Shown: positions 34,234 through 44,016 of the stretch, piece after piece
Position numbering within the stretch: position 1 is the first letter of the stretch
How the letters are laid out: each line of letters starts with the position of its first letter
From: Haloplanus sp. HW8-1
GTDB taxonomy: Archaea; Halobacteriota; Halobacteria; Halobacteriales; Haloferacaceae
Direction of reading: 5' to 3'
DNA: 64,000 nucleotides
Assembly (NCBI RefSeq): GCF_023703795.1
Contig: NZ_CP098518.1
Coordinates: 3,100,001-3,164,000 of the forward strand
Notes under the pieces: generated by a model
What the model was told of the DNA's origin: nothing
The model's database searches: none
What the model saw: the letters and a program-made list of their open reading frames with translations, nothing else
Position numbers and translations under genes: made by a program

Positions 34234-35381
34234 TCCGCACCGAATCCGACCGTTGCCGCGTCCGTCAGCGCCCGCTCGGCCGCCGCGTCGAGGTCGAACT
34301 CCCGGACGACCTCCCCGTCACGGATCAACGGTTCGAGCAACGGCTCCCCGTCGGCCGGCCCCTCCCGATCCGCGAGACGGATGTGGTGACCGCCCGCCGG
34401 CGTCCGATAGACCTGTTTCGTCCCCGAGAGCTTTCCCCGCTTGGCCGCCGGTTCTCCCCCGACCTCGACGATGTCGAGCGCGAAGTCCACGGGGTCCGCG
34501 TTGGAGACGTACCCACCGACGCCGAAGCCGTCGACCACGTCCCGGAGTTCGCGGAGGCGGGCGGGGCCCAGGCCGCCGCTCGCGAACAGGGTCACGTCGT
34601 CGTGCCCGCGGGCGTCGAGTTCCCAGCGTACCTCCCGGAGGATGTGACGGAAGTCACCCCGGCGGGACCCCGTGGTGTCGATCCGAACGCCGTCGAGGTT
34701 CTCGCCCAGCGCCTCGGCCGCGCGCAACACTTCCTCCACCTCGTCGCCGTAGGTGTCACAGAGCGCGACCCGCGGCACGTCCGGCCCGACCGCCTCGTCG
34801 AACGCCCGCCACCCCGCCTCCTGGTTCCCGCGCCCGAAACAGATCAGCAGGGCGTGGGGCATCGTCCCGCCGGCCTCCCGGCCGAGCACCTCGCCCGCGG
34901 CGACGTGAGAGAAGCCGTCGAGCCCGGCGAGCAACGCGCTCCGCTCGACCATCGCCGCCATCGAGGGGTGGACGTGTCGTGCGCCGAAAGAGAGCACCGT
35001 CGAGTCCGGTGCCGCCCGCCGCGCCTCTAGGGCCGCCGTCGCGATGCCGCTCGCGTGGGAGAGAAAGCCGAGCAGCGACGTCTCGAATCGGGCGAACTCC
35101 AGGTACGGTCCCTCGATGCGGAGGACCGGGCCGCCGTCGAACAGTCGCCCCTCCCGCATCGCGTCGACGTCGACGTCGAGGCCCTCCAGCAGCGTCGCGA
35201 CGTCTTTCACTCCCGCTACCAGTTCGAACTCCCCGTCCGGGAACTGATCGGCAGTCACCTCGGCGACGACCGTCGGGTTCCGATCGGCGTGTCGTAGCGT
35301 CGCCTCGGTCCGCAGAAAGTAGGCGTCGGTCGCCGTCCCGTCGCGGATGGCCGCCGGGCCGACGATGTCGAACGATCCCAT
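34230..35381 (-). CDS. pncB: Nicotinate phosphoribosyltransferase
   Basis: A 383-residue enzyme that joins nicotinate to PRPP for NAD salvage. DAYFLRTEATL at the N-terminus, FETSLLGFLSHASGIAT, FGARHVHPS (catalytic His region), DTYGDE, RIDTTGSRRGD and ASGGLGPARL are characteristic of the archaeal/thermophilic short form. The length is normal. The gene is convergent with AMMECR1. Confidence 0.93.
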   Translation of the reverse strand: MGSFDIVGPAAIRDGTATDAYFLRTEATLRHADRNPTVVAEVTADQFPDGEFELVAGVKDVATLLEGLDVDVDAMREGRLFDGGPVLRIEGPYLEFARFETSLLGFLSHASGIATAALEARRAAPDSTVLSFGARHVHPSMAAMVERSALLAGLDGFSHVAAGEVLGREAGGTMPHALLICFGRGNQEAGWRAFDEAVGPDVPRVALCDTYGDEVEEVLRAAEALGENLDGVRIDTTGSRRGDFRHILREVRWELDARGHDDVTLFASGGLGPARLRELRDVVDGFGVGGYVSNADPVDFALDIVEVGGEPAAKRGKLSGTKQVYRTPAGGHHIRLADREGPADGEPLLEPLIRDGEVVREFDLDAAAERALTDAATVGFGAD

Positions 35382-35451
35382 ACCCGCGGGCTTCGACCCC
35401 GCCGGTGAAAAATCCGTTCGTTCGGTCGCCGGGGTCGAAGAGGATTCCTCT

Positions 35452-36876
35452 TCATCGGGCGTGGACCGAATCCAGCGCCTCGACCGTCGGTGCGTTCACG
35501 ACGGTGACGGTCGTTCCGTCGTGCGTGACGCGGAAGGCGTCGGCGTAGGGGCCGGCGGGCACCACCAGTACGTCCCCGTCACGCCGTTCCGCGCCCCGAC
35601 GCTCCCGAAGAAGTTGCCGGTAGGTCGCCGCGAACGCGGCGGCGTCCTCCTCCGTCGCCCACGCGGTCCGGAAGACGTAGCCCGTCCCGCCGTCCGCGCT
35701 CCGGTAGGGGACGATCCGATCGCCGGTCCACCCCGTCGTCACGGGGTGGCTGTAGTTGTACGCCCGGTGGGGCCGGCTCGTCCGCTGGAGGTGGAACGGC
35801 TCGACGGCGCCGTTGGCTCGGAGCGTCGCGAACAGCGACGCCTCGCCCACCGTGGTCCCCGGCGGCGTGTGGTTCAGTCGCGACCAGTTCGTCGCCGATC
35901 GGTCCGCGATCCGAACCCGCTCCGCCGACCAGTTCGGATATCGCTCGGGGTGGATCACCTGTGTCGAACTCGTCGGCGGGTCAGCGTAGGCGGCGTTCAC
36001 CGCCTCCCACCCGCCACGCTGTCGGAGGTGGTGGACGAACGCCGGCCCGTCGCTGTAGGGCTGGTAGACGGCGACGTAGACGCCAAGGTCGCCGTCGAGG
36101 CTCGCTCCCGGGCCGCTCGGCGGCCGGGGCCGGCAGGGCCAGTCCGCCCGACACCGCCGCTCGTAGCGGTCCTCGACGTAGCCGGCGTCACCCTCGATCA
36201 ACCCCTGGCGTGCCAGCCGCTCGTCACGCGTGACCCTCTGCCGGTCGACCCCGAAGTGCTGGTCCTGCAGGGCGTGGACGAGTTCGTGGGCGAGTGTCCG
36301 CCGGTCGATCCTCGGCTCCGCCGCGTCGCTCACGACCAGGATGCGGTCCTCGCTCGGCACGTACGACCCCTGCACCGACGCGCCGTAGAACGACTCGAAG
36401 GTCGCCTCGACCGACCGGTCCTCGCCGATCAGCAAGAGCGCCTCCCACACCGCCTCGTCGAACGCCGTGGCGGTCACTTCCTCCTCGGCGCGGTACGTCT
36501 CGCGGTCCACCACCGCGACCGGGACCGGGTCGGTGAACTCCAGCCCTCGAATGCGTTCGACGCGGGCCATCGTCCGCGCGACGACGGCCGTCCGCTCGCT
36601 CCCGTTCAGGCCGTCGGTGGCGTTCACCGACAGGGGCTCGTCGTACCACCGTCCCGCCTCCCAGCCCAGTCGGTCCGTCTGGGGGTCGGCGAAGTCGGGG
36701 TGATCTGCCGGCGTCGGCGTCGGCGTTCCCGTCACCGTGAACGTCGACGTCCGTGTCTCCGTCGTGTCGGCCGTCACCGTCGATGTCGTCGACTCTCCCT
36801 CGGGTGCGGTGAGGCCACCACACCCGGCGAGGACGATCAGGAGTGCTGCGAACGCAGGTGCCGAACGCCGGGCCAT
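35452..36876 (-). CDS. Hvo_1808-like surface lipoprotein with an HEXXH motif
   Basis: A 474-residue exported protein with a lipobox (VLAGCGG, Cys about 19) and a Thr-rich stalk (about 28-60). The LAHELVHALQDQHFGVDR motif contains HEXXH of zinc metallopeptidases. EGDAGYVEDRYERRC follows and may give the third ligand. It is a paralogue of the next gene (shared W-x-GRW/YYDEPL start block, HELVHALQDQ, YSDGPAFVHHLRQRGGW), so the pair arose by tandem duplication. The function as a cell-surface peptidase is inferred from the motif only. Confidence 0.85.
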   Translation of the reverse strand: MARRSAPAFAALLIVLAGCGGLTAPEGESTTSTVTADTTETRTSTFTVTGTPTPTPADHPDFADPQTDRLGWEAGRWYDEPLSVNATDGLNGSERTAVVARTMARVERIRGLEFTDPVPVAVVDRETYRAEEEVTATAFDEAVWEALLLIGEDRSVEATFESFYGASVQGSYVPSEDRILVVSDAAEPRIDRRTLAHELVHALQDQHFGVDRQRVTRDERLARQGLIEGDAGYVEDRYERRCRADWPCRPRPPSGPGASLDGDLGVYVAVYQPYSDGPAFVHHLRQRGGWEAVNAAYADPPTSSTQVIHPERYPNWSAERVRIADRSATNWSRLNHTPPGTTVGEASLFATLRANGAVEPFHLQRTSRPHRAYNYSHPVTTGWTGDRIVPYRSADGGTGYVFRTAWATEEDAAAFAATYRQLLRERRGAERRDGDVLVVPAGPYADAFRVTHDGTTVTVVNAPTVEALDSVHAR

Positions 36877-36933
36877 TCCGTCGGCCCTCGGCGTCGCCGC
36901 GTGAAAAGGATGCCGTCGGTCCGCGCCACCGCC

Positions 36934-38532
36934 TCAGTCGCGTCGCCGCGCCGCCACGAGCACTACCGCGGCCAGAACCGCGACGAGAGCCGCCAACGCT
37001 CCGAACCCGGGCGCTTCGAGGCCGGTCGAGCCACCCTCGTCCGTCGACGCGGCGGTCGCCTCGTCACCGCTCGCGGTCGTACCGCCCGCCGTCCCGTCCC
37101 CGTTCGCCGCCCTCGGGCGGATGTCCTCGACCGCTTCGGGCGTCGGTCCGTTGACGATGGTGACGCGCGTCCCCGACCGGTCGATGCGGAACGCGTCGGC
37201 GAACTCGCCGTCGGGGACGACGTATCGTCCCTCCCCGCTCACCTCGGGGACGCCTTGGGCTTCGAGGATGGCACCGTAGGCTCGGACGAACTCCGAGGCG
37301 TCCTGCTCGCTGTCCCACTCGGTCACCCAGACGTAGCCGTACCGGGCGTCGTCACCGCTCCCCTTTCGGTAGGGGAACACGCGATCGTTCCCCCAGCCCG
37401 CCGATGGCTCCGCGTCGTAGTTGTACAGATCGAGCGGCCCGGTCGTTTGCGTCACCGACTGGACCGGAACCGTATCGGCGCGGGCGGTCCGCGCCTGGTA
37501 CCAGAACATCACGTACATCGAGGCCTCGCCGACCGTGTCGGAGCCGTTCTCCCCCTGGTTCGGGAACGTCTCCCAGCCGTTGCGGGCGCGGTCCTCGTAC
37601 TCGATCGGGGTCGGCGGATCGTCCGTCCGGTGAATGATCTGCTCGCTCGATTCGGGCGGGTTTTCGAAGGCCGTGTCGACGGCGTCCCAGCCACCCCGCT
37701 CGCGGAGCCAGTCGATGTACACTGGGCCGTCGGAGTACGGTTGGAGCAGCGTCAGCAGGATGCCGAGGTTCGGCGGCTCGCCGGGGGAGCCGCCGTCGCT
37801 GGGTGTGCCCACACACTCCCACTCGTCGCCACACCGCTGGGTGTATCGCCGCTCGATGTAGTTGGCCTCGCCCTCGACGACGCCGTCGACGGCGAGGTCA
37901 CCGTCCTGGGTCTCGGTGCTGCTGATTCGCTCGCCCAGGTTGTCGTTCTGGTCCTGCAGGGCGTGGACGAGTTCGTGGACCAAGGTCGCGTTGTCGATGG
38001 TCGGGCTGTCGGGCGAGTCGGTGATGATCCGGATGCGGTCGTCCGCCGGGGCGTAAAAGCCCGCAGTCGTCTGCCCGGACGCACTCTGGAGGGCGGTGTT
38101 GGCACCCGTATCCTCACCGACGACGAACAGCGCCTCCCACACCTGATCGTTCCAGGCGTCGAAGGAGGCGTTGCTCGTCGCGTTCCCGGACTGTCGCTGC
38201 TGGAACTCCTCGCGGGAGAGGATTTCGACGGGCACGTCGGCGTCGAACTCCTCCTGACGGATGTACTCCACGCGCGCCATCGCGCGGCTGACGTAAGCGT
38301 CGATCTCTGCGTCGCTCAGGCCGTCGGACTGGTTGATATCCACCCGCTCGTCGTGCCAGTATCCACCCTCCCACCCGACGGTGTCGGTGTCGGGATCGGC
38401 CCGCTGGGGCGTCACGTCCGCCCCGGTCGTCTCCGCGTCGACGGCGGTCGGGGGTTCGGCCGCCCCCGCTATCGGACCGACCGACGCCACGACGAGCAGT
38501 ACCGCGAGACCGACGCATAGCCGCGTTCGCAT
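36934..38532 (-). CDS. Hvo_1808-like surface protein with PGF-CTERM anchor and HEXXH
   Basis: A 532-residue exported protein. It has a signal peptide (about 1-26), a body with LVHELVHALQDQNDN (HEXXH) and EGEANYIERRYTQRC, a Thr/Gly/Ser-rich stalk, and a C-terminal PGFG plus hydrophobic helix plus RRRD. That C-terminus is the archaeosortase signal that swaps the helix for a lipid anchor. It is paralogous to the gene just downstream, which instead uses a lipobox. ATG 38532 was chosen because it starts the signal peptide. The sequon-rich body fits a glycosylated surface protein. Confidence 0.87.
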   Translation of the reverse strand: MRTRLCVGLAVLLVVASVGPIAGAAEPPTAVDAETTGADVTPQRADPDTDTVGWEGGYWHDERVDINQSDGLSDAEIDAYVSRAMARVEYIRQEEFDADVPVEILSREEFQQRQSGNATSNASFDAWNDQVWEALFVVGEDTGANTALQSASGQTTAGFYAPADDRIRIITDSPDSPTIDNATLVHELVHALQDQNDNLGERISSTETQDGDLAVDGVVEGEANYIERRYTQRCGDEWECVGTPSDGGSPGEPPNLGILLTLLQPYSDGPVYIDWLRERGGWDAVDTAFENPPESSEQIIHRTDDPPTPIEYEDRARNGWETFPNQGENGSDTVGEASMYVMFWYQARTARADTVPVQSVTQTTGPLDLYNYDAEPSAGWGNDRVFPYRKGSGDDARYGYVWVTEWDSEQDASEFVRAYGAILEAQGVPEVSGEGRYVVPDGEFADAFRIDRSGTRVTIVNGPTPEAVEDIRPRAANGDGTAGGTTASGDEATAASTDEGGSTGLEAPGFGALAALVAVLAAVVLVAARRRD

Positions 38533-38540
38533 ACCCCTCG

Positions 38541-38831
38541 TTAGAAACCGGGACAGAAGTACCTTGTCCGCGGTGTCGGGGGTCGTCGAGCGGGCGGCTC
38601 CCGTTCGAGCACGTAGCCGCTCGCGCCGACGGCGTATTCGCCCTCGACGGTCGTCTCCACGTCGTAGAGGGTGGCTCCGATCGGCGTCTCGGCGTTCATC
38701 CACACGCGATCCGCGGCGCCGATGGTCGGCACGACCGCCAGGGCGGCGGCCGCTGCGCTACTCCGGAGGAACGTCCGTCGCGTCGTCTCGTGTATCGAAC
38801 ACTCCACCCGGGGCTGTGATCCGTCGGTCAT
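38541..38831 (-). pseudogene. Truncated Tat-exported protein remnant
   Basis: 96 residues: a Tat signal (TRRTFLRSSAAAAALAVVP), then about 40 residues (TPIGATLYDVETTVEGEYAVGASGYVLERE) resembling the first blade of haloarchaeal beta-propeller surface proteins. The frame then runs into an unrelated Pro/Arg tail and stops 8 bases before the next gene. The rest of the protein is missing, so I regard it as truncated by deletion; the signal peptide could still be expressed. Confidence 0.6.
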
Positions 38832-38868
38832 TAATGTCGGGTGGCGGTTAACGGGAATTCAACCGAGT

Positions 38869-39153
38869 TTACGCCGCGTCGTCGGCCCGCGCGTCGGAAT
38901 CGACCCCGAACAGGTCGTCGACGGCGGCCTGCGCCGCCCGCGCGGCCTCGTCGGCCACCGCCTCCGGGTCGGGGTCCGACTCGTCGTCCGGCACGTTCAG
39001 ATACACGTCGACGTCGAGAACACCTTCCTCGAACGTGACCGTCACGTCGAGGTCACGGACTACCGACTGCCGGTAGTTGGCGAACACCACGCCCTCGGCG
39101 GCCTCGGCAGCCGTCCGCACGACGGTCTCGTCGTCCGGTTCGTCGGCGGCCAC
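38869..39153 (-). CDS. DUF3194 family protein
   Basis: A 94-residue protein with the DUF3194 pattern (FANYRQSVVRDLDVTVTFEEGVLDVDVYLN), a conserved archaeal partner of prefoldin gene clusters. The GTG start at 39153 lies 4 bases after the pfdB stop. The longer frame upstream encodes only Ala/Arg low complexity from within pfdB. The C-terminal third is Ala/Asp-rich. The function is unknown. Confidence 0.85.
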   Translation of the reverse strand: MAADEPDDETVVRTAAEAAEGVVFANYRQSVVRDLDVTVTFEEGVLDVDVYLNVPDDESDPDPEAVADEAARAAQAAVDDLFGVDSDARADDAA

Positions 39154-39157
39154 GGCC

Positions 39158-39565
39158 TTACGCGCCGCCGGCGCCGCCCGGTCCCATCGGGCCGCCGCCG
39201 GCGCCGCCGGCGCCGCCCGCGCCACCCTGCAGCATCTGCTGGAGCTCCCCCTGGAGCGACTCGAACTGCTCGCGGACGCGCTCCTCCTGTTTGCTCAACT
39301 GCTCGACGCGAACCTCCAGGCTGTCGACTTTCTCCTCTAGGTCGTCGTAGGCCTCGTCGTACTCCGTCTCGACGAGCAACTCGCCGACCTCGCGGTACAT
39401 GGCGGTGTCCTCCTCGATATCCTCGAGGGCGTCGAGCGCCGTCTGGGACTCGTTGAGTTGGGTCTCGGCCTGCTGTTTCTGGGCCGCGACCTGCTGTGCC
39501 GTCTCTTGGAGATCCTGCAGTTCTTCGAGCTTATCCTGGGCTTCCGGCGGCAGATTTCCTTGCAT
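39158..39565 (-). CDS. pfdB: Prefoldin subunit beta
   Basis: A 135-residue molecular chaperone subunit. Two long coiled-coil helices (about 8-50 and 70-113) flank a short hairpin, as in archaeal prefoldin beta, which assembles as alpha2beta4 and passes unfolded proteins to the thermosome. A Gly/Ala-rich tail ([18 protein letters not shown]) is a haloarchaeal addition. It is cotranscribed with pcc1 upstream and DUF3194 downstream, the usual archaeal order. Confidence 0.95.
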   Translation of the reverse strand: MQGNLPPEAQDKLEELQDLQETAQQVAAQKQQAETQLNESQTALDALEDIEEDTAMYREVGELLVETEYDEAYDDLEEKVDSLEVRVEQLSKQEERVREQFESLQGELQQMLQGGAGGAGGAGGGPMGPGGAGGA

Positions 39566-39625
39566 AGGCGAATCGTCGGGACCCGGAGTGAAAAAGCCCC
39601 GTATTCCCGATTCGGGACGGTGGGG

Positions 39626-39922
39626 TCACCCCCCGTCAGTCCGACTCGGGACCCCCTCGGCCGCCCCGGTCACCCGCTCCGCCACGTCGAGTAGCCGCGT
39701 CCAGGTGTTCGTCCCCGCCCGGAGGGCGACCAGGTCGGCCGCGCCGATCCACACCCGGACCGTCCGTCCCTCCCGCTCGACCCGTGCTGTCGACCGCGCG
39801 TCGTCGATCTCGCCGACCTCGACCCGTACGCTCCGCTCGACGACCGCCGCGTGCCGTTCGGTGTCGTACTCGAACCGGAGGGAGAGACGGTGTGGCGCGT
39901 CGTCCGTGGACTCGACTGCCAC
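39626..39922 (-). CDS. pcc1: KEOPS complex subunit Pcc1
   Basis: A 98-residue protein with the Pcc1 alpha/beta fold pattern (LRFEYDTERHAAVVERSVRVEVGEID, VRVWIGAADLVALRAGTNTWTRLLDVAERV). It dimerises and scaffolds the KEOPS complex that makes the t6A modification in tRNA. It starts with GTG at 39922, 5 bases after rpoP. Confidence 0.9.
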   Translation of the reverse strand: MAVESTDDAPHRLSLRFEYDTERHAAVVERSVRVEVGEIDDARSTARVEREGRTVRVWIGAADLVALRAGTNTWTRLLDVAERVTGAAEGVPSRTDGG

Positions 39923-39927
39923 GGGCG

Positions 39928-40062
39928 TTACTCGACGTCGACTTCCTTGATGGTCGGGGCGCGCTCCTTCAGGAGCACGCGATGCCCGCAGTACGGACAG
40001 CGAACGCCGCCGTACTCGTCGAGTTCGACGTCGCGCTTACACCGGGAACACTTGTAGCTCAT
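39928..40062 (-). CDS. rpoP: RNA polymerase subunit P (Rpb12-like)
   Basis: A 44-residue zinc-binding subunit with CSRC (residues 5 and 8) and CPYC (22 and 25), the four-Cys zinc ribbon of archaeal RpoP. The ATG shares one base with the L37Ae stop (TAATG), so translation is coupled. Confidence 0.95.
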   Translation of the reverse strand: MSYKCSRCKRDVELDEYGGVRCPYCGHRVLLKERAPTIKEVDVE

Positions 40063-40334
40063 TACTCCTCGTCGTCGGTGGCGAGTGCCGCGCGGATCGA
40101 CCGCTGGACGGTGCGACCCCCGGGCGTCTCCGGCCGGTAGGCCCCGCCGGTGAAGACCTCCCCCGTCTCCTCGTTCTTCCAGACGCCCGTCCCGACTCGC
40201 GTCACGCTGTCGCCGTCGAGGGTGGCGTTCTGCATCTCGCCTTCGATCTCCTTGACGCGGCGACGGGCGACGCGCCCGTATCGCGCGCCGAATCGGCCCG
40301 CGCTCCCGGTACTGCGTGCCTTGTTTTCGGCCAT
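40062..40334 (-). CDS. rpl37ae: Ribosomal protein L37Ae (zinc-finger cysteines absent)
   Basis: A 90-residue large-subunit protein. The N-terminus ([22 protein letters not shown]) and C-terminus ([22 protein letters not shown]) are unmistakable. The central segment that normally has a CPxC...CxxC zinc finger reads [30 protein letters not shown] in approximate residues 35-63 and has no Cys at all. The protein must fold without zinc. It heads the rpoP-pcc1-pfdB-DUF3194 operon. Confidence 0.92.
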   Translation of the reverse strand: MAENKARSTGSAGRFGARYGRVARRRVKEIEGEMQNATLDGDSVTRVGTGVWKNEETGEVFTGGAYRPETPGGRTVQRSIRAALATDDEE

Positions 40335-40385
40335 GGTACCGTTCGATACCCGTAGCGAACGGATAAAGCCTGCGAGTCACGGCCG

Positions 40386-41105
40386 TTACTGCAGGTCCGC
40401 GGCCGCGAGTTCCTCGTTCAGATCCGTCCTGACGCGTTCGCCCGTCTCGCGGTCCATCGCCGTCGTGACGATCCGGTTTTCCTGTACGCTCGATCCGTCG
40501 CGAAGCAACAGACGGACGTTCCCGTTGCCGTCCGCCCGCGTCACCTTCGCCCGCAGGCCGGACTGCGATCCCGTCCCGCCGGCGTCGATGGGTCCGGGGA
40601 CGATCTTCTTGACGTGGGGGTGTTCGGCCACCGTCGAGATAGCTCGCCGTCCCGTCCGACCGCCGATCAGCGTCGTGTGCCGCCCGCCGAGTTTCTCCTT
40701 CGGCGGCGTCTCGACCACCTCCAGTGCGCGCTCGCCCCGCCGGTCCAGCACCGCCGCCACGGGGTCTTCGCCCGCGACGCGGTAGAACTCGTAGTGGGTC
40801 TCGGCCCGCACCGCCCGGATGACCTCCCGGTCGCCGGCCGCGAACACCGTCTCCGGGCGCTTGCGACGGATCTCGTCGGCGATCAGCCCGGCGAAGTTGC
40901 GCCGTTCGATCACCCGGCTCCGCCCCTCCTCCTCCGGCCGGGTCGTGATGGTCGTCTCTCCCAGCACCGTCTCGTCGTCCAGCATGGTCAGGTGGGCACG
41001 GTCCACCGACACGTCGAGGACGACGGCGTCGCAGTTGCCGGTGTGACAGACCAGACAGTAGTCGCCGGGGCGTTCCAGCGGGGACCCACACCGCCCACAC
41101 TCCAT
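40386..41105 (-). CDS. DUF2103 family zinc-ribbon protein
   Basis: A 239-residue protein beginning with a zinc ribbon ([18 protein letters not shown]). The DUF2103 core follows, with [31 protein letters not shown] and an [21 protein letters not shown] block. Such archaeal proteins are next to ribosomal or RNA genes and are thought to bind nucleic acid or metal, but the function is not established. The ATG at 41105 directly precedes the zinc ribbon. Confidence 0.85.
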   Translation of the reverse strand: MECGRCGSPLERPGDYCLVCHTGNCDAVVLDVSVDRAHLTMLDDETVLGETTITTRPEEEGRSRVIERRNFAGLIADEIRRKRPETVFAAGDREVIRAVRAETHYEFYRVAGEDPVAAVLDRRGERALEVVETPPKEKLGGRHTTLIGGRTGRRAISTVAEHPHVKKIVPGPIDAGGTGSQSGLRAKVTRADGNGNVRLLLRDGSSVQENRIVTTAMDRETGERVRTDLNEELAAADLQ

Positions 41106-41193
41106 GGTGGTGACAGTCGGTCGCGTCTGATAAGTTCGTCCTTCGACGTGGCTCGACACAAGATCCATTGGGACGCGGCGGCACACGCCCCCC

Positions 41194-42549
41194 ATGGTCC
41201 GCCGCCTCTCCCCCGCACACCTCCTGATCGCTACCCTCCTCGTCGGATCGGTACTGGGGGTCGGTCTGACGACCGCCAGCCCCCGCCCCGTCCAGGTCTG
41301 TGCGCCCTGCGACCGCGGCTTCGTCGGCGCCGCCCAGACCCACGACCTCGACGTTCGGATCGAGCACAGCACCGCCACGATGCGCGTCCACCGCAACGGG
41401 TCCGCGACGTGGACCGTCGAGACCCGACTGGCCGACGCCGAACCCTTCGAGAACGCCACGCTCCGGGAGTCGGTCGCCCGCGAGGCCGTCGCGGTTCACG
41501 ACGGTCGCCTCCGCTCGACGAGCGTCGACGGCGACACCGTCAGGGTGCGCTACCGCACGCCGGACGTCGCCGTCGACGCGCCCGGCGGCCTCCTCCGCGT
41601 GACCTACTTCCGTGACGACGGGGGCGCGACCGTACGGGACGGCCTCGGCGCCGACCGCCTCACCCTCGTCGCGCCCGAGGGGATGGTCGTCGAGCGCGGT
41701 CTGCCCGGCGCCGACGTGTCCGGCCGCCGGATGACGGCCACCTCCTTCGAGGGGTCGGGCGACGGGCCGTTCGTGACGCTCGCGCCCGCCGACGCCGCCC
41801 TCGCGCCCCTGTGGAGTCTCCTCGCCGTCTCCCTCCCCCTCGTGCCCGTCGTCGGCCGCAACCTCCTCCTGCTGGTCGCGATTCCGGCGGCCGTGTTCGT
41901 CGGCGGCCTGGCGGCCGTGGCCTGGGGAACCGAGCGCGTCGGCCTCGGGACCACCGCCACCCCCGACCGCCGCGCCCTGGCCGTCCTCGCACTCGGCGTC
42001 CTCGCGCTCGCACACCCGCTCTACGCCGAGGCCGTCGTCGCGGGGACGACGCCACCGTTCGTCGCCGCCGGTGTCGGCGCCCTCGCCCTCGGCGGCACAC
42101 TCGCCGTCCCCGCGGTCCGCGAGGGGCTCTCGGCTCGCCGCCTCGCCGGCGTCGTCCTCGGTGCGTTCGCCGTCGCCGTCGCGGCCGGCCTCCTGCTCCG
42201 GGCGCTCCCCCTCGGCGACCTCTCGATCCGGGACGACGCCAGCGTCCTGACGCTCGTCCTGCCGGCACTCCCCGTCTACGCGGCCACGCTCGTCGGCTAC
42301 GCGGCCGCCCACGGCTCGCTCCGCCGCGGGCTGGCTGCCGCCGTCGGCGCCTTCGTCCTCGTCCTCGTCACGACGTTCTCCATCGCGTCACAGGGTGGGA
42401 CGCTCTACTTCCTGGGTGTCGTCCTCGCCGTCCTCGGCGCCGTCGGGGGCGTCGTCGTGGCTGTGCCCTTCTTCCTGCTCGGCTACGGGCTGCCCGGGCC
42501 GAACGGTCGCGGCGACGGACGACGGCACGACGCCGGCGACGGTACCTAG
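41194..42549 (+). CDS. Membrane protein with an extracellular beta domain
   Basis: A 451-residue protein: signal/anchor helix (about 9-29), a CAPC pair, an extracellular beta domain of about 160 residues ([21 protein letters not shown] and further strands), then eight membrane helices to about residue 432. The outer domain pattern resembles DUF7345-type or TM-linked DUFs of haloarchaeal regulators, uncertain. It interlocks with truD through a CTAG stop overlap (42546-42549). Confidence 0.68.
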   Translation: MVRRLSPAHLLIATLLVGSVLGVGLTTASPRPVQVCAPCDRGFVGAAQTHDLDVRIEHSTATMRVHRNGSATWTVETRLADAEPFENATLRESVAREAVAVHDGRLRSTSVDGDTVRVRYRTPDVAVDAPGGLLRVTYFRDDGGATVRDGLGADRLTLVAPEGMVVERGLPGADVSGRRMTATSFEGSGDGPFVTLAPADAALAPLWSLLAVSLPLVPVVGRNLLLLVAIPAAVFVGGLAAVAWGTERVGLGTTATPDRRALAVLALGVLALAHPLYAEAVVAGTTPPFVAAGVGALALGGTLAVPAVREGLSARRLAGVVLGAFAVAVAAGLLLRALPLGDLSIRDDASVLTLVLPALPVYAATLVGYAAAHGSLRRGLAAAVGAFVLVLVTTFSIASQGGTLYFLGVVLAVLGAVGGVVVAVPFFLLGYGLPGPNGRGDGRRHDAGDGT

Positions 42550-43880
42550 AGGTCCTGCGGATCCACCTTCAGGAACTCCCGGAGGACGGCCGTCGCGTAG
42601 GATCCCCGTGGCAGGGAAAAGGAGAGCGAGAGCGGGTCGCGCTCGACGGTGAGGTCGGTGCCGACCAGTATCGCGCGGCGGGTGCCCGTCGAGTCGAAGT
42701 TGCCGGGCAGGTCGAAATCCGCCGGCGCGAGGTCGAGGGCGTCGAGTACCGCCCGCTCGATGTCGCCCGGGTCGCCGCCGCCGAGGTCGGTTTCGGTGCC
42801 GACGAGCGGCGCGGTGACGAACGCCCGCCCCCGCTCGCAGTGGCGACGCACCACGTCGACGCGGTCCTCGGTCACCCGCTGGAGACGGTCGGTGTCGGGA
42901 ACGACGAGGTCCGACGGGGCGTCCGCATCCACGAAACAGACTACGTCGCCGACGACGGGTCGGTCGAAGGGAAGCCCGCGGCGCAGGCGCTCCGAGCACA
43001 TCCGATTGAACGCGTAGGACTGGGCCGCGTTGACGAACAGTCGCTGGAGGTTCCATGGAACCGCCTCCAAGGCGGCCCGGAAGTCCGCCGCCTCCCGGCC
43101 ACCGTTCTCGACCAGCGCGTGGAGCATCGAACGCTCGTAGCCGAGATGGCCGGGCATCGCGTCCAGGGCGGCCGGCCAGTCCGGGTCGTCGCCCGCCGCC
43201 ACGTCCTCGACCGTTGCCCGGGCTGTCCGGGTTCGCTCCGGCTCCGTCTCGGCCGGATTGCCCACGTAGGCGAGGACAGCCTCGCGCCACTCCCCGCGGA
43301 CGACGTGGAGCCCCACCTCGTGGGTGACGGGGCGCCGGCTACCGAACCGCTGGTGGCCGAACCAGTTCGGCACCGCGGGGCGCCCGCCACCGAACGTTTC
43401 GAGCGCGTCGAGAACGCTGTCGACGGCGTCTGGCCGGGGCGGCCCGGCGACCCGAATCTCGAAGGCGTTGCCGGCCAGGTCGCCGAACTCCAGGTTGCGG
43501 CCCACCCGGCCGAGCGCGGTCACCTCCGCGCCGTCGAGGGCGGGCAGGTCCGCGGGATCGACCCCCTGAACCGAGAACAGCTGTGTCGTGACCGCGCGCT
43601 TGTCCTTCGTCCCCGCCCACGACACCCGCTCGCGACTGATCCCGAGGGCGTCCGAGAGCGCCCCGGCGAAGTCGTTGGTGTCCCAGTCGGTGAGCGTCGC
43701 CCGGACGAGCAGGTGGGGGTACGCTCCCGGGTCGGCAGCGAGCGGTTCCGGCTCGACGGCTTCGCGTTCCCGTACCCGGAAGTCGGCCGGCGCCTCGCGG
43801 AGGCGCCCGCCGATCCCGGGACCGTCGCTCACGTAGTACTCGATGCCGACCTGCCGTTCCAGCGGGTGTGCCTCGCGCAT
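42546..43880 (-). CDS. truD: tRNA pseudouridine(13) synthase
   Basis: A 444-residue TruD enzyme that isomerises U13 of tRNA. The catalytic GTKDKRA (residues 90-96, Asp93) follows [27 protein letters not shown] and the C-terminal GTRRAILV are TruD hallmarks. The archaeal insertion domain is present. In many Halobacteria truD lies next to pth2. Here a metal transporter flanked by two palindromic elements separates them. Confidence 0.95.
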   Translation of the reverse strand: MREAHPLERQVGIEYYVSDGPGIGGRLREAPADFRVREREAVEPEPLAADPGAYPHLLVRATLTDWDTNDFAGALSDALGISRERVSWAGTKDKRAVTTQLFSVQGVDPADLPALDGAEVTALGRVGRNLEFGDLAGNAFEIRVAGPPRPDAVDSVLDALETFGGGRPAVPNWFGHQRFGSRRPVTHEVGLHVVRGEWREAVLAYVGNPAETEPERTRTARATVEDVAAGDDPDWPAALDAMPGHLGYERSMLHALVENGGREAADFRAALEAVPWNLQRLFVNAAQSYAFNRMCSERLRRGLPFDRPVVGDVVCFVDADAPSDLVVPDTDRLQRVTEDRVDVVRRHCERGRAFVTAPLVGTETDLGGGDPGDIERAVLDALDLAPADFDLPGNFDSTGTRRAILVGTDLTVERDPLSLSFSLPRGSYATAVLREFLKVDPQDL

Positions 43881-43930
43881 TGCGGTCGTCGCCGATCGTT
43901 CGCGGTGCCGATGGGTGAGGGTGTCGGTTC

Positions 43931-44016
43931 CTCTCGTAGCGTTCGTCAGTCAGCACACAGCTCATCGCATGACTGCGTGCGATCGGCTGTGTAGACAGTT
44001 ACGAACGCTACGCTAG
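43931..44016. repeat. 86-base palindromic element, copy B1
   Basis: The outer arms CGTAGCGTTCGT / ACGAACGCTACG are exact inverse complements, and the inner arms ACAGCTCATCGCA / TGCGATCGGCTGT pair with two mismatches. It aligns without gaps to the copies at 20121, 44869 and 55124 over 86 bases, sharing GTAGCG, TGCGATC and TGTGT blocks. Its right end supplies the TAG stop of the transporter gene ending at 44013. Confidence 0.8.

Noticed and set aside
35347-38520. A 1057-codon plus-strand open frame
   Set aside because: It lies antisense to pncB and the two surface-protein genes. Its product is Arg/Asp-biased with no motifs; long antisense frames are expected at this GC content.
38869-39225. 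A longer start for the DUF3194 gene at 39225
   Set aside because: The extra residues lie inside pfdB and encode only Ala/Arg low complexity; GTG 39153 gives the family start.
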